A stretch of DNA of 64,000 nucleotides from Pristionchus mayeri (taxonomy: Eukaryota; Nematoda; Chromadorea; Rhabditida; Neodiplogasteridae), in NCBI GenBank assembly GCA_036245805.1, contig BTRK01000006.1, positions 33,484,901 through 33,548,900 on the forward strand, written 5' to 3'. The number at the start of each line of letters is the position of its first letter. Position 1 is the first letter of the stretch. Both the position numbers and the translations under genes were made by a program. Below, one piece after another: positions 38,196 through 50,500 of the stretch. Under the pieces are notes generated by a model. That model saw only the letters and a program-made list of their open reading frames with translations. It was not told the origin of the DNA and searched no databases.

Positions 38196-38541
38196 GGTTA
38201 AGGTTAAAAATAGTGCACCGAAGGAAATATAGTGGTCCCATGGGGCCATTAAAAAGTAATGGTCCCACTGTAAAAGTAGTGGTAGCTTTTGAAAAAATGG
38301 TGGTCCCAAAATTGGAAATAAAAATATTGGTCCCACCATTTTTCATTTTTCAAGCTATTTTGACACCATTTTCGCCATTTGAGACCATTGTATTTTCAAA
38401 TTATGGGACCACTATTTTTATTATGGGACCGTTATTTTTATCATGGTCCCTGGGCACCACTGTATATTCAAGGACCATTATATTCCGGACCACTCTTTCT
38501 TATACTATATTTTCTTCGGTGCATTATTTTTAACCTTAACC
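38196..38541. mobile_element. short (346 bp) copy of the TGGTCCC foldback family
   Basis: The left end GGTTAAGGTTAAAAATAGTG is mirrored by the right end CATTATTTTTAACCTTAACC. The subterminal CACCGAAG and the TGGTCCC arms in opposite orientation match the design of the 34475-35614 element. The GGTTAA terminus is shared but the sequence is otherwise diverged. It lies between the zinc-finger gene and the receptor gene. Confidence 0.85.
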
Positions 38542-39046
38542 ATAATAAGATACGGAATAGTCCCTACATCGATTTTTTGTTTACGATAAATATTTGAAAG
38601 GATATCAAGGATGGCTGACTGGCTCGGGGCAGTGATCGACATTGTTCTCTCTTCAATGTATTCCTTCCTTCTCATCCGTCTCATCTCTTCATCCGACTCC
38701 TACTTCAAATCTCCTTTCTTCGTCCTCTTCATCTCCACAGGTAAAATTAATATATCTAATTTTAATTACTGAATGAAAATTTGCAATTTATTTATGGTTC
38801 AACCGGTAACATATCCTATTATTTTTTTCAATTAATTGTGCTCGATTTTCAGGAATTTACAGCCTTATCTCTGTTCTGTCCTACCAAATTATCTCCCAGT
38901 TCGCATATTACGAAACTATTTGGACAGTTTATGTATTCCTGACCGGAAATGTGAGTCAGATGATAGTTTCTTTTCGCTTACTAAGCATAACTTGTGAGAT
39001 ATGGGACAAAGTTATGCCATTGGTTTCTAAAGGCATGCAACATGTT

Positions 39047-39745
39047 TAGAGACCGCAAGGTGGGTGACCGAATTGCTTTGGCAGGGTCATTTGTGGATCT
39101 AATGTATCCCTTTGAGGCTAAATAAGGTCATACTTTTTGCCGTTTGGCGATATCGCATCTTTGACTCGACTTATGGCCCAAAAACACCTCGAAAGAGTCA
39201 CAACGGAAAGGGAGTCGAAATCGGGACGAGAGCGAAGTGGGCGGAGCCCGCTCTGCCTGGTTTCTCCAAAAGTTTGAGCATAGCTTCGCATCGAGCTTGC
39301 TCGAGGAAGAGAGGAAAGGCATAGGTCCTCAAGAGCGCGCGCTCTCTGCACACGCCGGGTGAGAGACAAGCGAGAAAGTAGAGAGGAAGCACCGTCCCTT
39401 TGCAGTTTCATTAGCGCACGCTCTTCAACCTTTGAAGTGAAATGATTAATCGGAAAAAAATCCTAAAAAGACGCCTAAAATCAGGAACTATCCATCGCAC
39501 CATGCCCGTGTTAAGAATTGTCGTCGGAACCTTTCCATTCCCCTATCATGAACCCTAAATCGGTCTTTTAGATATTTCTGATTAGATAATGCATGACGGG
39601 CACCCTGTCGTTTATAGACACTAGTCAGACGTACCCAAAAAATTTTTTTCCATATTTTTTGGATAAGTATTCGCTGCGTCATTTCGAGAACCAGATTTCG
39701 ACGCGCCTCTTTCTCCTCCTAAGTGGGCGGAGCCTGCGGTCTCTA
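39047..39745. mobile_element. non-autonomous hAT-type element inside receptor exon
   Basis: Terminal inverted repeats begin TAGAGACCGCA and end TGCGGTCTCTA. Both sides are flanked by the same 8 bp, AACATGTT (39039-39046 and 39746-39753). An 8-bp target duplication with TAGAG-type ends is the hAT superfamily signature. There is no transposase frame in its 699 bp. The right end carries GTGGGCGGAGCC, and the second copy has GTGGGCGTGGCT at the same place, so the two belong to one family. Confidence 0.85.
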
Positions 39746-40192
39746 AACATGTTCGGAGTCGTCGGTGCCACTTTGGGGAAAGCCTTCATTGTTATTCATC
39801 GCTACTACGTTTTGCGTAATAGAGACTTTTCGGACAAGGTCAATCATTAATTGAGAAGGCTTCACTGCAGCCTCAATAGAACTTTGTAAAGTATACTATC
39901 TAGATATGTATAATGTTTCAGAATTTGTCAAAATCTTCCATACGCAAATTGCTGATCTTGCAATGTTGCACTGCATTTTTGCTTACCGCGCCGGTAATAT
40001 TTCGATTACATATTTTTGTATTTTGTTGAAAACGAAAGTCATCATGGGTACCAACAATGTAAATTACCACTAATGTCAGGTCTGGTCTGCTGGACGCATC
40101 TACAATGGAGGAGACTTCAACGGACAGATAGAAGGACTTGACCCCACAACTACCATGGTTAGAACATTTTCACAAGTATTTCAATTTACTTA

Positions 40193-41367
40193 CAGTCGCG
40201 CCGGAAAGTCACCGTACACTTTTTGAATGTGTTGTATCTTTTTGCCCAGGAAATGCATCATTCTGGCACTCTGGTATGATGTACCAAATCCATAGGAGAT
40301 TATGATCATGGTATTAAGGTATGACGTCATCGCATAGTTATTGCGTAGTGATGACGCAATCAATCTGCACTTTTTCAAAACGGCATTATTCTTACATAGA
40401 TTTTTTCCTGCTCGCCATACTTTCTATGATTGGAGATATGACCGAGGCCTACCCAGAATAATTTTTTGAAGGTGCTGCTCGGTCGCACATTTGCTGCAGC
40501 GAAGCTGCAAAAACAGGATCTGAAATTCGAAACTCGGCTTCTATAGTAGCTAGAGACCCGTTCAAAGCATCAAAATGATCGTCATCACGATTACACATGA
40601 TACTGAGAATGTGAATACGATATCTCATAATTTGCCCTCAGGGCATCAAAAAATCACTTTTCTACATGACCATTTTTTGGACATCCATAACTTTAAGGAA
40701 AAGTTTGGTAAAAATCTGATTTTTATCTGATAATGTTCAAAATGTATTGAGTAACTGAATTCCAACTTTTTAGAGCGTTTGGATATCTTTCCGGGCCGCG
40801 GCGTGTGTTTTTCGGAGGCATACTAGGGTCGGGAATCACCCTGTTTACGCACTCTCGTCGTCTGCACTCTCTCGCCCATAGGGGTAAACAAGGTGTTTCA
40901 AGACCCTAGTATACCTCCGAAAAACGCACGCCGCGGCCCGGAAAGATATCCAAACGCTCTAAAAAGTTGGAATTCAGTTACTCAATACATTTTGAACATT
41001 ACCAGATAAAAATCAGATTTTTACCAAACTTTTCCTTAAAGTTATGGATGTCCAAAAAATGGTCATGCAAAAAAGTGATTTTTTGATGCCCTGAGGGCAA
41101 ATTATGAGATATCGTATTCATATTCTCAGTATCATGTGTGATCGTGATGACGATCATTTTGATGCTTTGAACGGGACTCTAGCTACTCTAGAAGCCGAGT
41201 TCCGAATTTCAGATACTACGCAATAACTATGCGATGACGTCATACCATAATACCATGATCATAATCTCCTATGGATTTGGTACATCATACCTGAGTGCCA
41301 GAATGATGCATTTCCTGGGCAAAAAGATACAACACATTCAAAAAGTGTACGGTGACTTTATTTACTG
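40193..41367. mobile_element. Tc1-like foldback element, 1.18 kb, in receptor intron
   Basis: It starts CAGTCGCGCCGGAAAGTCAC and ends GTGACTTTATTTACTG, with TA on both sides (40191-40192 and 41368-41369). Arms mirror each other inward: TTGTATCTTTTTGCCCAGGA (40234) against TCCTGGGCAAAAAGATACAA (41316), and TTTCCGGGCCGCGGCGTG (40789) against CACGCCGCGGCCCGGAAA (40928). CAGT ends plus TA duplications fit the Tc1/mariner superfamily. No transposase is visible. The internal sequence is shared with the element at 45269-47271. Confidence 0.85.
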
Positions 41368-42068
41368 TATTTACAGATTTTTAAATTAGTGTGTGTGCCG
41401 ATGTACACGCTGTACATTGCTTGCAATGCAACTTTCGGCATTCTCATCTACCGGGAACTCGTCAAACTCAAGGAGTGGTCAAAGGTTTCTTATTTTATTG
41501 TGAAAACACATTGTGATCTAGTATCTACTCAGAATGTGTTGATTATTGTCGTTTGTTCCCTCAGGCATCGAATGGCCCTACTTCTCGCCATCTGCATCGC
41601 GAACAGAAGAACATCACCATCTTATTGTCTGCATGCTCCTTCACCCACGCTGTTAAAGCAACGCAACAGGTAAATATTTAAAAAATGTCATTATTCAAAT
41701 TCCATATTTTAGCTTATTCTCGGCGTTGCAATATACTTCGACTGGAAGGATGTCTACGCATGGGTCTGGCCGAGGGTGAGAGAGAGGGTTTTGTCTGTTC
41801 GCCCGCCACAATTTTCTATGAAAAGCAAGTGATTGATATTCACAAAATAATCAGATTACTGCTTTTGTGTCTAAAATCAAGAAGATTACGCGAATTTCAA
41901 GTATTGCAGTACCCACTGGTGAATGGTCTGGCCACGTACGTCTTCCCCCTCTTTCTCGTTCTTCTCTCGTCCAAAGTCCGCTGGAGACTCGGGTTCCCCA
42001 GGAGTACCAAAGTCTCTCCCACGGCCATGCCCATGAATAATATAGCAGCCATCGCTACCGTATTCTGA

Positions 42069-42590
42069 ACACCCCCCCCCCCCCACCCTCGAATCCCCCA
42101 CTCATCATAATCGAACTCCTTGTCTATGATGACTCCCGTAATCACCTACCTTGGCCAGATTCATGTAATCTCAGCGCATCGTTCAGTTGAACATATATTT
42201 TTATTATGAAATATTATTGGTAATGCAACTCACATTAGATGTAGAATCCGATCTCACGCACGGATATTCAATTGTTGTTGCTCCATTGTTTATCCTATTG
42301 GTGTACTTTCTGTATTCGTCTTACTCATCTTCGACTCTGGTCTTTGCCTGATAAGGGGATAGGGATATTTCCAAGGGCGCATCACATAGTAAGCCTCTTT
42401 CTTATCTTTATTCCCAAATCATGCGATGCCAGTCTCGGAATAGTTATCGCTCTCTCCAATTCGCCCGCTCTCTAGTCTCTCTGCTCTTCTTCGTCTCTCA
42501 GATCAGTCCACTCTCTCTCCCCTATTCCATCATCCTCAATGAGACTATAAGAGGGCACCAGTCCATCATATCGTCCAGTCCACTGCAGTC
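42069..42590. other. intergenic region with poly-C run
   Basis: A run of about 14 C lies just after the receptor stop (42070-42083). A CT-rich stretch leads up to the next gene. No gene is seen. Confidence 0.5.
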
Positions 42591-44029
42591 ATGCTCTCCA
42601 CGGTCTTCGCCCTCTCTGCACTCGCAGTTGTCTCTCATTCCCTCGCCATCCCCGTCGAGTCTGCAGACAGGTTAGAGGAACCATGACCAAGAAGATTACA
42701 TAATCATAACAGTTCTGCATTTTACCTTGAGCAGTAATAAGGCGTAGTAATAGTGTATCCCAAATGGATTTCTTTACAATTCAGAATCGAGTTGGCCTCA
42801 TGCCCGTTCCCTAACAACACTGCCACTGCTCTCAACATGTACTCTTGCTCCAACTCCGGTCAGTCAAACTCTTTAGAATTAAATATGAGCTCGAGTGCAA
42901 TTCAGACCTTCGAAAAAAAGTTTTAGAAATTTTTCCAATACACTCCTCTCTTCAGGGGACACTATCGAGGTGAAGTGGGTGAGAATAACCGATCTCAACG
43001 GCGTTGACATGTACCCCATCGATCCCCGCAAGCCATTCATCCTTGAATTGGTCGCCTTCAACAATGGACCCGACGTGAGTTCCGCGCAGCTTCGGCAGTA
43101 TTCTGGCGCATCCGTCGACAACTCATTAAAACTAGTGCTTGCAGTACGAGGACAACAAGGTGGACGTGCGTGTGTTCGAGTACCAGAAGAGTTGGTCGAC
43201 GGGGCAGTGTGGATGGGCGGAGATCCCCACCTTCGGAGCACTGTAAGCACTACTTCAAAATTGGCTCATGAATACACACATCATGGAAATGAGCGATTTC
43301 GTACAGGAACGGCATCGATGGCTGCGAGTTCGCTCACAACTGCCCCTTAACTTCCGGAGATCTCGATCTCAAGGTGATCTACCCCGTCTAATGTACCATC
43401 TATGCCTTTTCACTTTCTCTGATAGACAATCCCAGTTAGAGAGCGGAGAGGAAGAGGGAAGACCGCTCTGTGCGACGAGGAATGTGATTTTCTCTTCCGG
43501 AAGAATGAGAGGGTGGGGAAAGTCTTCCGGAAGACCAGTCTTGTAAAACTTGCCTAGGCGAAAATCAAGTCAGAATTTCATGCAAATGCATCTAGCCGTA
43601 TCCCAATACCATATTTAAACTAGTTCTTCACAAAATGACTAAAAATACGCTCTAACAACGCTCAAAAACGGCATTTTTCCTGTCCCTACTCTTCCGGAAG
43701 ACTTTGCACTTTCCCCTCCCTCTTCCTCATTCTTCGCTCTCTCCCTCGAAAGAGCGGCAGAGTCTTCCTCTTCCTCTTCCCCTCCGCACTCTAATCCCAG
43801 TCCAATATCAGGCGTAAAATTGGATTTGCAGATCGAGCTCGACCTCTCTCCCTACTCAAACATCATCTCCATGCTGACTGCTAACGTGAGCTCATCTTCT
43901 CCCCATGTTCTATTCGAATTGACTTGGTTTCAGTCTGCGATCCAGCTGAATATCTCGATGAAGGACTTCAACCCGGGGAGCAAACACGAGGAGATCACTT
44001 GTGTTGTCGCCCAACTGAAGATCAACTGA
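42591..44029 (+). CDS. secreted ML-domain-like (MD-2-related lipid recognition) protein
   Basis: Seven exons join in phase to about 190 residues. MLSTVFALSALAVVSHSLA is a signal peptide, and the ATG lies 2 nt after CTGCAG, suggesting trans-splicing. The mature chain has CPFPNNTATALNMYSCSNSG, DTIEVKWVRITDLNGV, VDVRVFEYQKSWSTGQCGWA, IDGCEFAHNCPLTSGDL, SAIQLNISMKDFNPGSKHEE and a last exon ending VVAQLKIN. Six or more cysteines, mostly beta pattern, and the CPL...G motif before two long strands are features of ML/NPC2-like lipid-binding proteins. Nematodes have an expanded set of these. Lipid binding is inferred from the family. Exon structure is well supported; the ML assignment is moderate. Confidence 0.65.
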
Positions 44030-44542
44030 AGAGACCAACTAATGCACAATATCTGTACAAATAACCCGCATAAATGATGAATACTAAGGATTACCTTCTG
44101 AACTCGTAATGAAGTTCTCAATCACTCGAAAGTAGACTTAGCGGTCTGAATCATTGGCTCTTCCCATAAACGGTGCTAACCATCATCTTTGAGGGTCTCA
44201 TATCACCCCTCCGATTAGTTCTTATCGCGAGATAGAATGAGCCTCATAACCATGAGATGAGTCATTCCTTGAGATGAGCACAAAAGGCCACGGCAATGAA
44301 TTGTCTCTATGCTTCCCTTCAATCGATACTATCAAAGGAAAATACTGATATGTTTTACCTCATGTTCTGCTATTTCGTTCTGTAACTTAATGATTGCGTG
44401 GGACCAGTTCTAACACAACAACAATCCGTGCTCGGTGTAATCAGTAGTTGTCTTGGAGACGGAAAGACATAGAGATTGTCAATAGCCTCTCACAGTCCCT
44501 CTCAACAGTTCTCTTTCTGGTCATGTGAAAGACGATGCCCCG
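44030..44542. other. intergenic region
   Basis: Short gap between the ML-like and lipase genes. No gene is seen. Confidence 0.5.
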
Positions 44543-47500
44543 ATGTTTCTTCTGCTCACCTTCTCTGTTCTTTTTCAATTCGCGTTGGCGATTCATGATC
44601 GAGAGCAGTTTCTGTGTCCGGTGGGCTTTTTTGAACGAGAAGTTCCACACAAAATAATAGAAAAGCTCCTGTGCCGAAGCATAAATTTTGAATTATTCTA
44701 GCGGTGCATATCACTGGATATTCAGATCGGCGTCGCCTTCCATCATGGATATCCGGCAGAGAGACACGAGGTTGTGACTGAGGACGGATACATTCTCACT
44801 CTATTCCGAATACCGAGAGGGAAAGAAGGTGAAGGTTGTTGACAATTGTTATTTGTTAGTAGTACGTGTACGTTAACTCTTCTCAGAAAATAGTCCCCAG
44901 CATCAGTTTTTACTAGGCATGCAAACTTTATTCGGCAACACATTTGCAAGTATATTCGAGTGTGTGAGATAGATTTTATTGCAGCATCGAATGCAACTCG
45001 TCGTCCTCCCGTTCTCTTCCAGCATGGTCTTCTCAGCAGCAGCTGGGACGCCGTCTCCAATCTCCCTGAGAAAGCAATGGGTTCGCCTCATTTTTGGCCT
45101 ATGTGTTATACTTCAATTCATGTGGCCATTTCACGTTTGATAAAAATTCCAGGATTTGTGCTTGCCGATGCAGGGTTCGATGTTTGGATGGCGAATTCGC
45201 GTGGCAACATTTATTCTCCGGGTCATATCAATCTCACATCTGCCGACGAAAAATATTGGCAATTCAGGTACAGTAGCGCTCATAAGTCATGGGACACTTT
45301 TTGCTTTTATTGTAACTTTTTGCCCAGGAAAGGCATCATTCTGGCATTAATGCTGAATATACCAAATCCATTGGAGATTATGCTCATGATATTGGGGTAT
45401 GACGCAATAGCCTAGTTATTGCGTAGTGATGACGCAATCAAAGTGTACTTTTTCAATACGGCATTATTCTTACATAGATTTTTTCCTGCTCGCCATACTT
45501 TCTATGATTGGAGATATGACCGAGGCCTACCCAGAATAATTTTTTGAAGGTGCTGCGCGACCGCACATTTGCAGCAGCCTTGCTGAAAAAACAAGGTCTG
45601 AAATTTAGAACTCAGCTCCTAGACTAGCTAGAGACTCGATCAAAACGCCAAAATGATCGCCATCATGAGTAGAGTCGATCCTGAGAATATGAAAAGAGCA
45701 ACTTGAAATTTGCCCTCAGGGCATGACAAAATCACTTTTTTGCATGACCATTTTTTGGACTTCCATAACTTTATGGAAAGGTTACGTAAAAATCTGGTTT
45801 TTGCATAGGTAGAGACCACAACGCGTTCTGCCAAAATCGTCGTACCAGGCACTTTGTGTGCCCAATGCAACCCTTTCGGTCGGAATAAGACCATGCTGTG
45901 TCATTTAGAACTATATTTTAACTCTGCAAAGAATTATTATCTGAAAACCTTGCACTCGGGAATATGTGAAAAATGAACAAGTCATCAAGTTCACTCATCA
46001 TTCAGTTTTGATCTCGCTATAGCAACTGTCCATTTGGTGTGATGGTAGAGGTCTACCTCTTGTGCCCGGATCCTTCAGGTTCGAATCCCCTCTATGGAAA
46101 TAGGTTTGCACTTTTTTGCAATTTTTTTATAAAATCTGGTAAACGTTCCGACAGTTCGGAAAAACATCCTTCCGTTTTCCAATTTTGTACGATGTTTCTT
46201 ACCGATACGAACTACAAACTGCGAGTGGAGCAGCTGCACACTAGTATAATGACCCATTTTACGTCTATACATGGCCTTAATTAGCGTATGCTGACCTAAT
46301 TAGAGCTGTCTGATCATGATGCTCCAATGGTCATTTGTGAAGGATCTTAAGAGCTATCGAAATCACTTTTCATCGTCCGATTTGGTTAAGAATTCGAACT
46401 GTCGGACCAATATTCCTGAAAGTGGGCGTGGCTTGTGGTCTCTATGCATAGGAATGTTCAAAATGTATTGGAGACCGGATTCCCAACTTTTTAGAGCGAT
46501 TGGACATCTTTCCTGCCTGCGGCGTGCGATTTTCTGAGGTGTAGGGTCGGAAAACACCCTATTTACCCCTATGGCGAGAGAGTACAGACGACGAGAGTGT
46601 GTAAAAACTGTGATTACCGACCCTAGTACACCTCCGATAATCGCACGCCGCAGGCAGGAAAGATGTCCAATCGCTCTAAAAAGTTGGGAATCCGGTCTCC
46701 AATACATTTTGAACATTCCTATGCAAAAACCAGATTTTTACGTAACCTTTCGATAAAGTTATGGAAGTCCAAAAAATGGTCATACAAAAAAGTGATTTTG
46801 TCATGCCCTGAGGGCAAATTTCAAGATATTGTTTTCATATTCTCAGGATCAACTCTACTCATGATGGCGATCATTTTGGCGTTTTGATCGAGTCTCTAGC
46901 TAGTCTAGGAGCTGAGTTCTAAATTTCAGACCTTGTTTTTGCAGCAAGGCTGCTGCAAATGTACGGTCGCGCAGCAACTTCAAAAATTTTATCTGGGTAG
47001 TCCTCAGTCATATCTCCAACATCATAAAGTTTGGCGAGTAGGAAAAAATCCATGTAAGAAATCCATGTAAGAATAATGCCGTATTGAAAAAGTACACTTT
47101 GATTGCGTCATCACTACGCAATAACTAGGCTATTGCGTCATACCCCAATATCATGAGCATAATCTCCAATGGATTTGGTATATTCAGCCTTAGTGCCAGA
47201 ATGATGCCTTTCCTGGGCAAAAAGTTACAATAAAAGAAAAAAGTGTCCCATGACTTATGAGCGCTACTGTATGTAAGGTGGTACATTATTACACAGGGCA
47301 GGCGATTGCAGTTGGTATGAAATGGCTCGATTCGACATGCCGGCAGTGATTGATAAGGTACTCAATGAGACGGAGAGTGAGAAGTTGTATCTCATCGGAC
47401 ACTCCCAGGTGAAGAGAAGCAAATCGTCCCAGAGATTGTATTAGGTTGGAACATAAGTTCTGTCTGATTTTGGGAGCGAAGTTTGACCTCGCTCAAAATG

Positions 47501-50500
47501 ATCATTTCAAATCACAATGGGCTAACTCAGTAGCGTAATTATATGTAATACTAGGCCATACCCTACACATATTCAGATCAAATCAGTGACTCAGGATATG
47601 CGAGAAATCGATAATCGTCATGAAACCAAATTTCACATTTTTTTTCCAAAAATGTTTGAATCACTATTTTACAGGGAAGAAAAATCGTGTTGCAGCTTCA
47701 CATATGTTAGTGAGAAGGCCGTATCTAGTTCTTTCAAAAACTGGGTCGAGTGATAGTTTTGACTGATCCCTTTCCAAATTATATGATGGATAATGAATAC
47801 GATCGAGTGATGGAGCTGTTCAATCGATTATTCCCACTCTCTTCGCACTCTCCTCTCTACTCTCTTTGCGAGTAGGTCTGTCTCCTTTGCTCTCTCTTTT
47901 AGCGCGTTTTTACTCTTATTTTCTTTGAATTTAGTACATTTTGGACCTTCTCCATGTCTGATTAGCCCTTATTAGACAACTCTCCATCATTCTCCATTAA
48001 ATTATCTTATTTTAGCCTTTAAACGCTAATTTCATCACTCTTTACCCCGTTAGCCTCTCCCCTCCCCTCCCTCCTCTCCCTACTCTCTCGTTTTTACACA
48101 CTCTCTCGCCTACCCTTCCTATTCCTTTCTATTCGTTTCCCTTGTGACCTTTCCTGATTCGTCCATCGATCGATAACCATGTCTGCCACTGCCATCATCA
48201 CTGCCTCCACCCCTCTTCCCGCCTCGGTCAATAACAAGCGTAAGGCGGCCGACTCCCCCTCTGCATTCCGCAGGGAATTGCATGAGGAGGTAGGATCGAT
48301 CACTTCCAATCTGACCGAGTATCTCAAGACTGTCGAGGACAAAGAGAGGACCAATCCCCTCTTCCTCGCTCTCTCTTCCTGCCTCAAGATCCTCTCCACG
48401 ATCGACTCTTTCGTTCCCAAGGAGGATCCGGTCGAAAAGGAGAGGAGGGAACGACCAGTTGTGATCGAATTCCTTGAGGAATCCACCAAGGAGAGAGCGA
48501 GTGAAAGGGTGGATGAAGACTTCTCTCGAGTCCGTGACATCCTCGATGCAGCCAAGATCGAGGTACGACCTGAGACAGTCTTCCGCATGGGTGCAGTGAG
48601 AGATTCCCCTTCTATGGGTAGAGCCCCCACTCCCCGTCTGCTCAAATTCGTTCTTCCTCGCCAGTCCGCCCAGAAGAGTCTGCTGAAAGCCACAAGCACC
48701 ATTTTGACCCTCCCTCAGTTCAAGCTGATCCGCATCCGCCCCTCTCTCACAGCCTCTGAGCGCGACGCCCAGTTCAAGCTGAGAGAAGAGAGGCGGAGGC
48801 GGAACAAAGAGGGAGGTCAATGGGTGATCTACGCGGGTATACTCATGGAGAAGAGCAAGGTAGCCGATTTCAAGGCCTCCTCTGCTCGATCCAGAGTGAG
48901 CACTCCCTTGGCCGGTCTCGGATCTTCCTTCAACTTCCCTTCGGGAAAATAGATAACCCCTGCCGACCCACACTGACCCCCATTTCTGAATGCACATCCT
49001 CCTTTGTTCCTATGTCTACTTATCCATCCATTACATGCCTCTATTACAATGTTAGATCTATTAGCAACAAATTACCCGCTCTTCATCAAATTCTTCGAGT
49101 CGAACTACCTGACATCCTGTGTATCACTGAATCATGGTTGAATAGTCGCACCCCCTCCTCTCTCCTTATTGGTGACCTCCCGTATGTTGCAATTCGACGT
49201 GATCGCTCCACTGGTCGTGGTGGTGGCACTGCTATATTCATTAGAGACCATTTTCATTACACTCTTATTGATTCAATTGATACGAATATGGAATGCCTTG
49301 CCATAGATCTCCTTACTATTTCATCCCTTTCTGTCCGTATCTGCATCGTCTATAGGCCACCAAACAACTGTATTTCTCAAACTGAATCACTTATCGATTG
49401 CCTTACGGATCTAGTCTCATCCTCATCCCATCCTATCTTATTTCTTGGTGACTTCAACACTGACTCTCTATCAATCCCCTCCTCAAATATTGATCGATCA
49501 CTCATTTCCTTTGTGTCTACCTCTAATCTCCATAATCTCATCACTTCGAGAAAAGGTATTCATACATTTGTTCCTTTCCACAAACCTAGGCCTATTACTG
49601 CTTCTTACCCACCACATATTCAACGCCTCATCCAGCACAGGAATATTTTATTTTCTAAAATTTATTCCTCCTCTGTTCGTATTCAGTATGAAAAATGCAG
49701 TAGAGACCTTTTGACTCAAATTAAAAAATGGAATCAATTTTGCGAAAAGAAAAAAATAAAACAGTCGAAAGACCTCTACCGTCATATCCGTTCCCTTACC
49801 AAACCCAAGTCAACTATTCCCAAGAAGCTGCAATCCTCTGATGGCTCACTAGTATCGACTCTCCCTGATATTTCCAACCTTCTTGCTTCTAATTTTGCAA
49901 CACACTTCACGCTTGACGATGGTGTGATCCCCTCCATTCCCTCTCACCCTCGCCTTCCATTCCTTTCTAACGTTTCATTCTTTCCTCATGAAGTTTTTAA
50001 AGCCCTGAAAAAGCTCTCACCTTCGTGCTCTACTGGATTTGATCAGATTCCTCAGATTATTTTTCGTAAATGTGCTTCAGCCCTTTCTCTTCCTCTTTGT
50101 GACATTTTCAATATTAGTATGATGTCTGGTATTGTTCCTTCTCATTGGAAACATTCCCTTATTACGCCCCTTCCTAAGCCTGATAAGGACCTCAATTTTC
50201 CTGACTCTTATCGCCCCATTTCTATAATTTCACCTGCATCTAAGACTATGGAACGGCTAGTTAAAGAGAAACTATCACCATACTTATTTCGATTTGATAT
50301 AATCCCTAAATACCAGCATGGATATCGCCCCGGTGCTTCCGTTGTCACTAATGTTATTGACTCTGAGAATGACTGGACTCGTGCTCACTCTCGTAAAGAA
50401 GTTTCTGATGTTATCTACCTTGATTTTTCCCGTGCGTTTGATACAGTACCATTTACCAAATTGATTTCTAAATGCTCTCATTACGGTATTCATGGTAATC

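Larger units (their letters stand above)
38611..42068 (+). pseudogene. serpentine chemoreceptor (Srg/Srv-like 7TM), probably broken by a hAT insertion
   Basis: Exons in phase: MADWLGAVIDIVLSSMYSFL (TM1), IYSLISVLSYQIISQFAYYE (TM2), a TM3 exon with VVGATLGKAFIVIHRYYVLR, LLILQCCTAFLLTAPV (TM4), an extracellular-loop exon NGGDFNGQIEGLDPTTTM, IFKLVCVPMYTLYIACNATF (TM5), an exon with EQKNITILLSACSFTHAVKA (TM6), LILGVAIYFDW, and YPLVNGLATYVFPLFLVLLS (TM7). The HRYYVLR motif after TM3 and the overall layout are those of nematode Srg/Srv chemoreceptors. The ATG lies 1 nt after an AAG acceptor-like site. The TM3 exon seems to begin at GCATGCAACATGTT (39033), but 699 bp of transposon plus an 8-bp duplication (39047-39753) now separate AACATGTT from the rest. 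That adds 707 bp and shifts the frame. Without a splice that removes it, the gene is a pseudogene. Confidence 0.7.
45269..47271. mobile_element. Tc1-like foldback element, 2.0 kb including a nested hAT
   Basis: The outermost bases are TA then CAGTAGCGCTCATAAGTCAT at the left, and ATGACTTATGAGCGCTACTG then TA at the right. Arms are mirror copies over several hundred bases: GATTGGAGATATGACCGAGG (45505) has its counterpart near 47000, and GAGGGCAAATTTCAAG-type ends flank the centre. The inner part is shared with 40193-41367, so the two belong to one family. The left arm is interrupted by the hAT element at 45810-46444. It sits directly at a lipase splice donor (CAATTCAG/GTACAG), whose GT lies at the element border. 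No transposase is visible. Confidence 0.85.

Noticed and set aside
46363..46887. 117-aa minus-strand and 74-aa plus-strand open frames
   Set aside because: They lie within the arms of the Tc1-like palindrome and reflect its inverted symmetry, not a gene.
48119..48997. Long minus-strand open frames (292 and 202 aa) over LINE ORF1
   Set aside because: They are antisense shadows of the 257-aa ORF1; they have no motif and ORF1 fits the ORF1-ORF2 order of a LINE.
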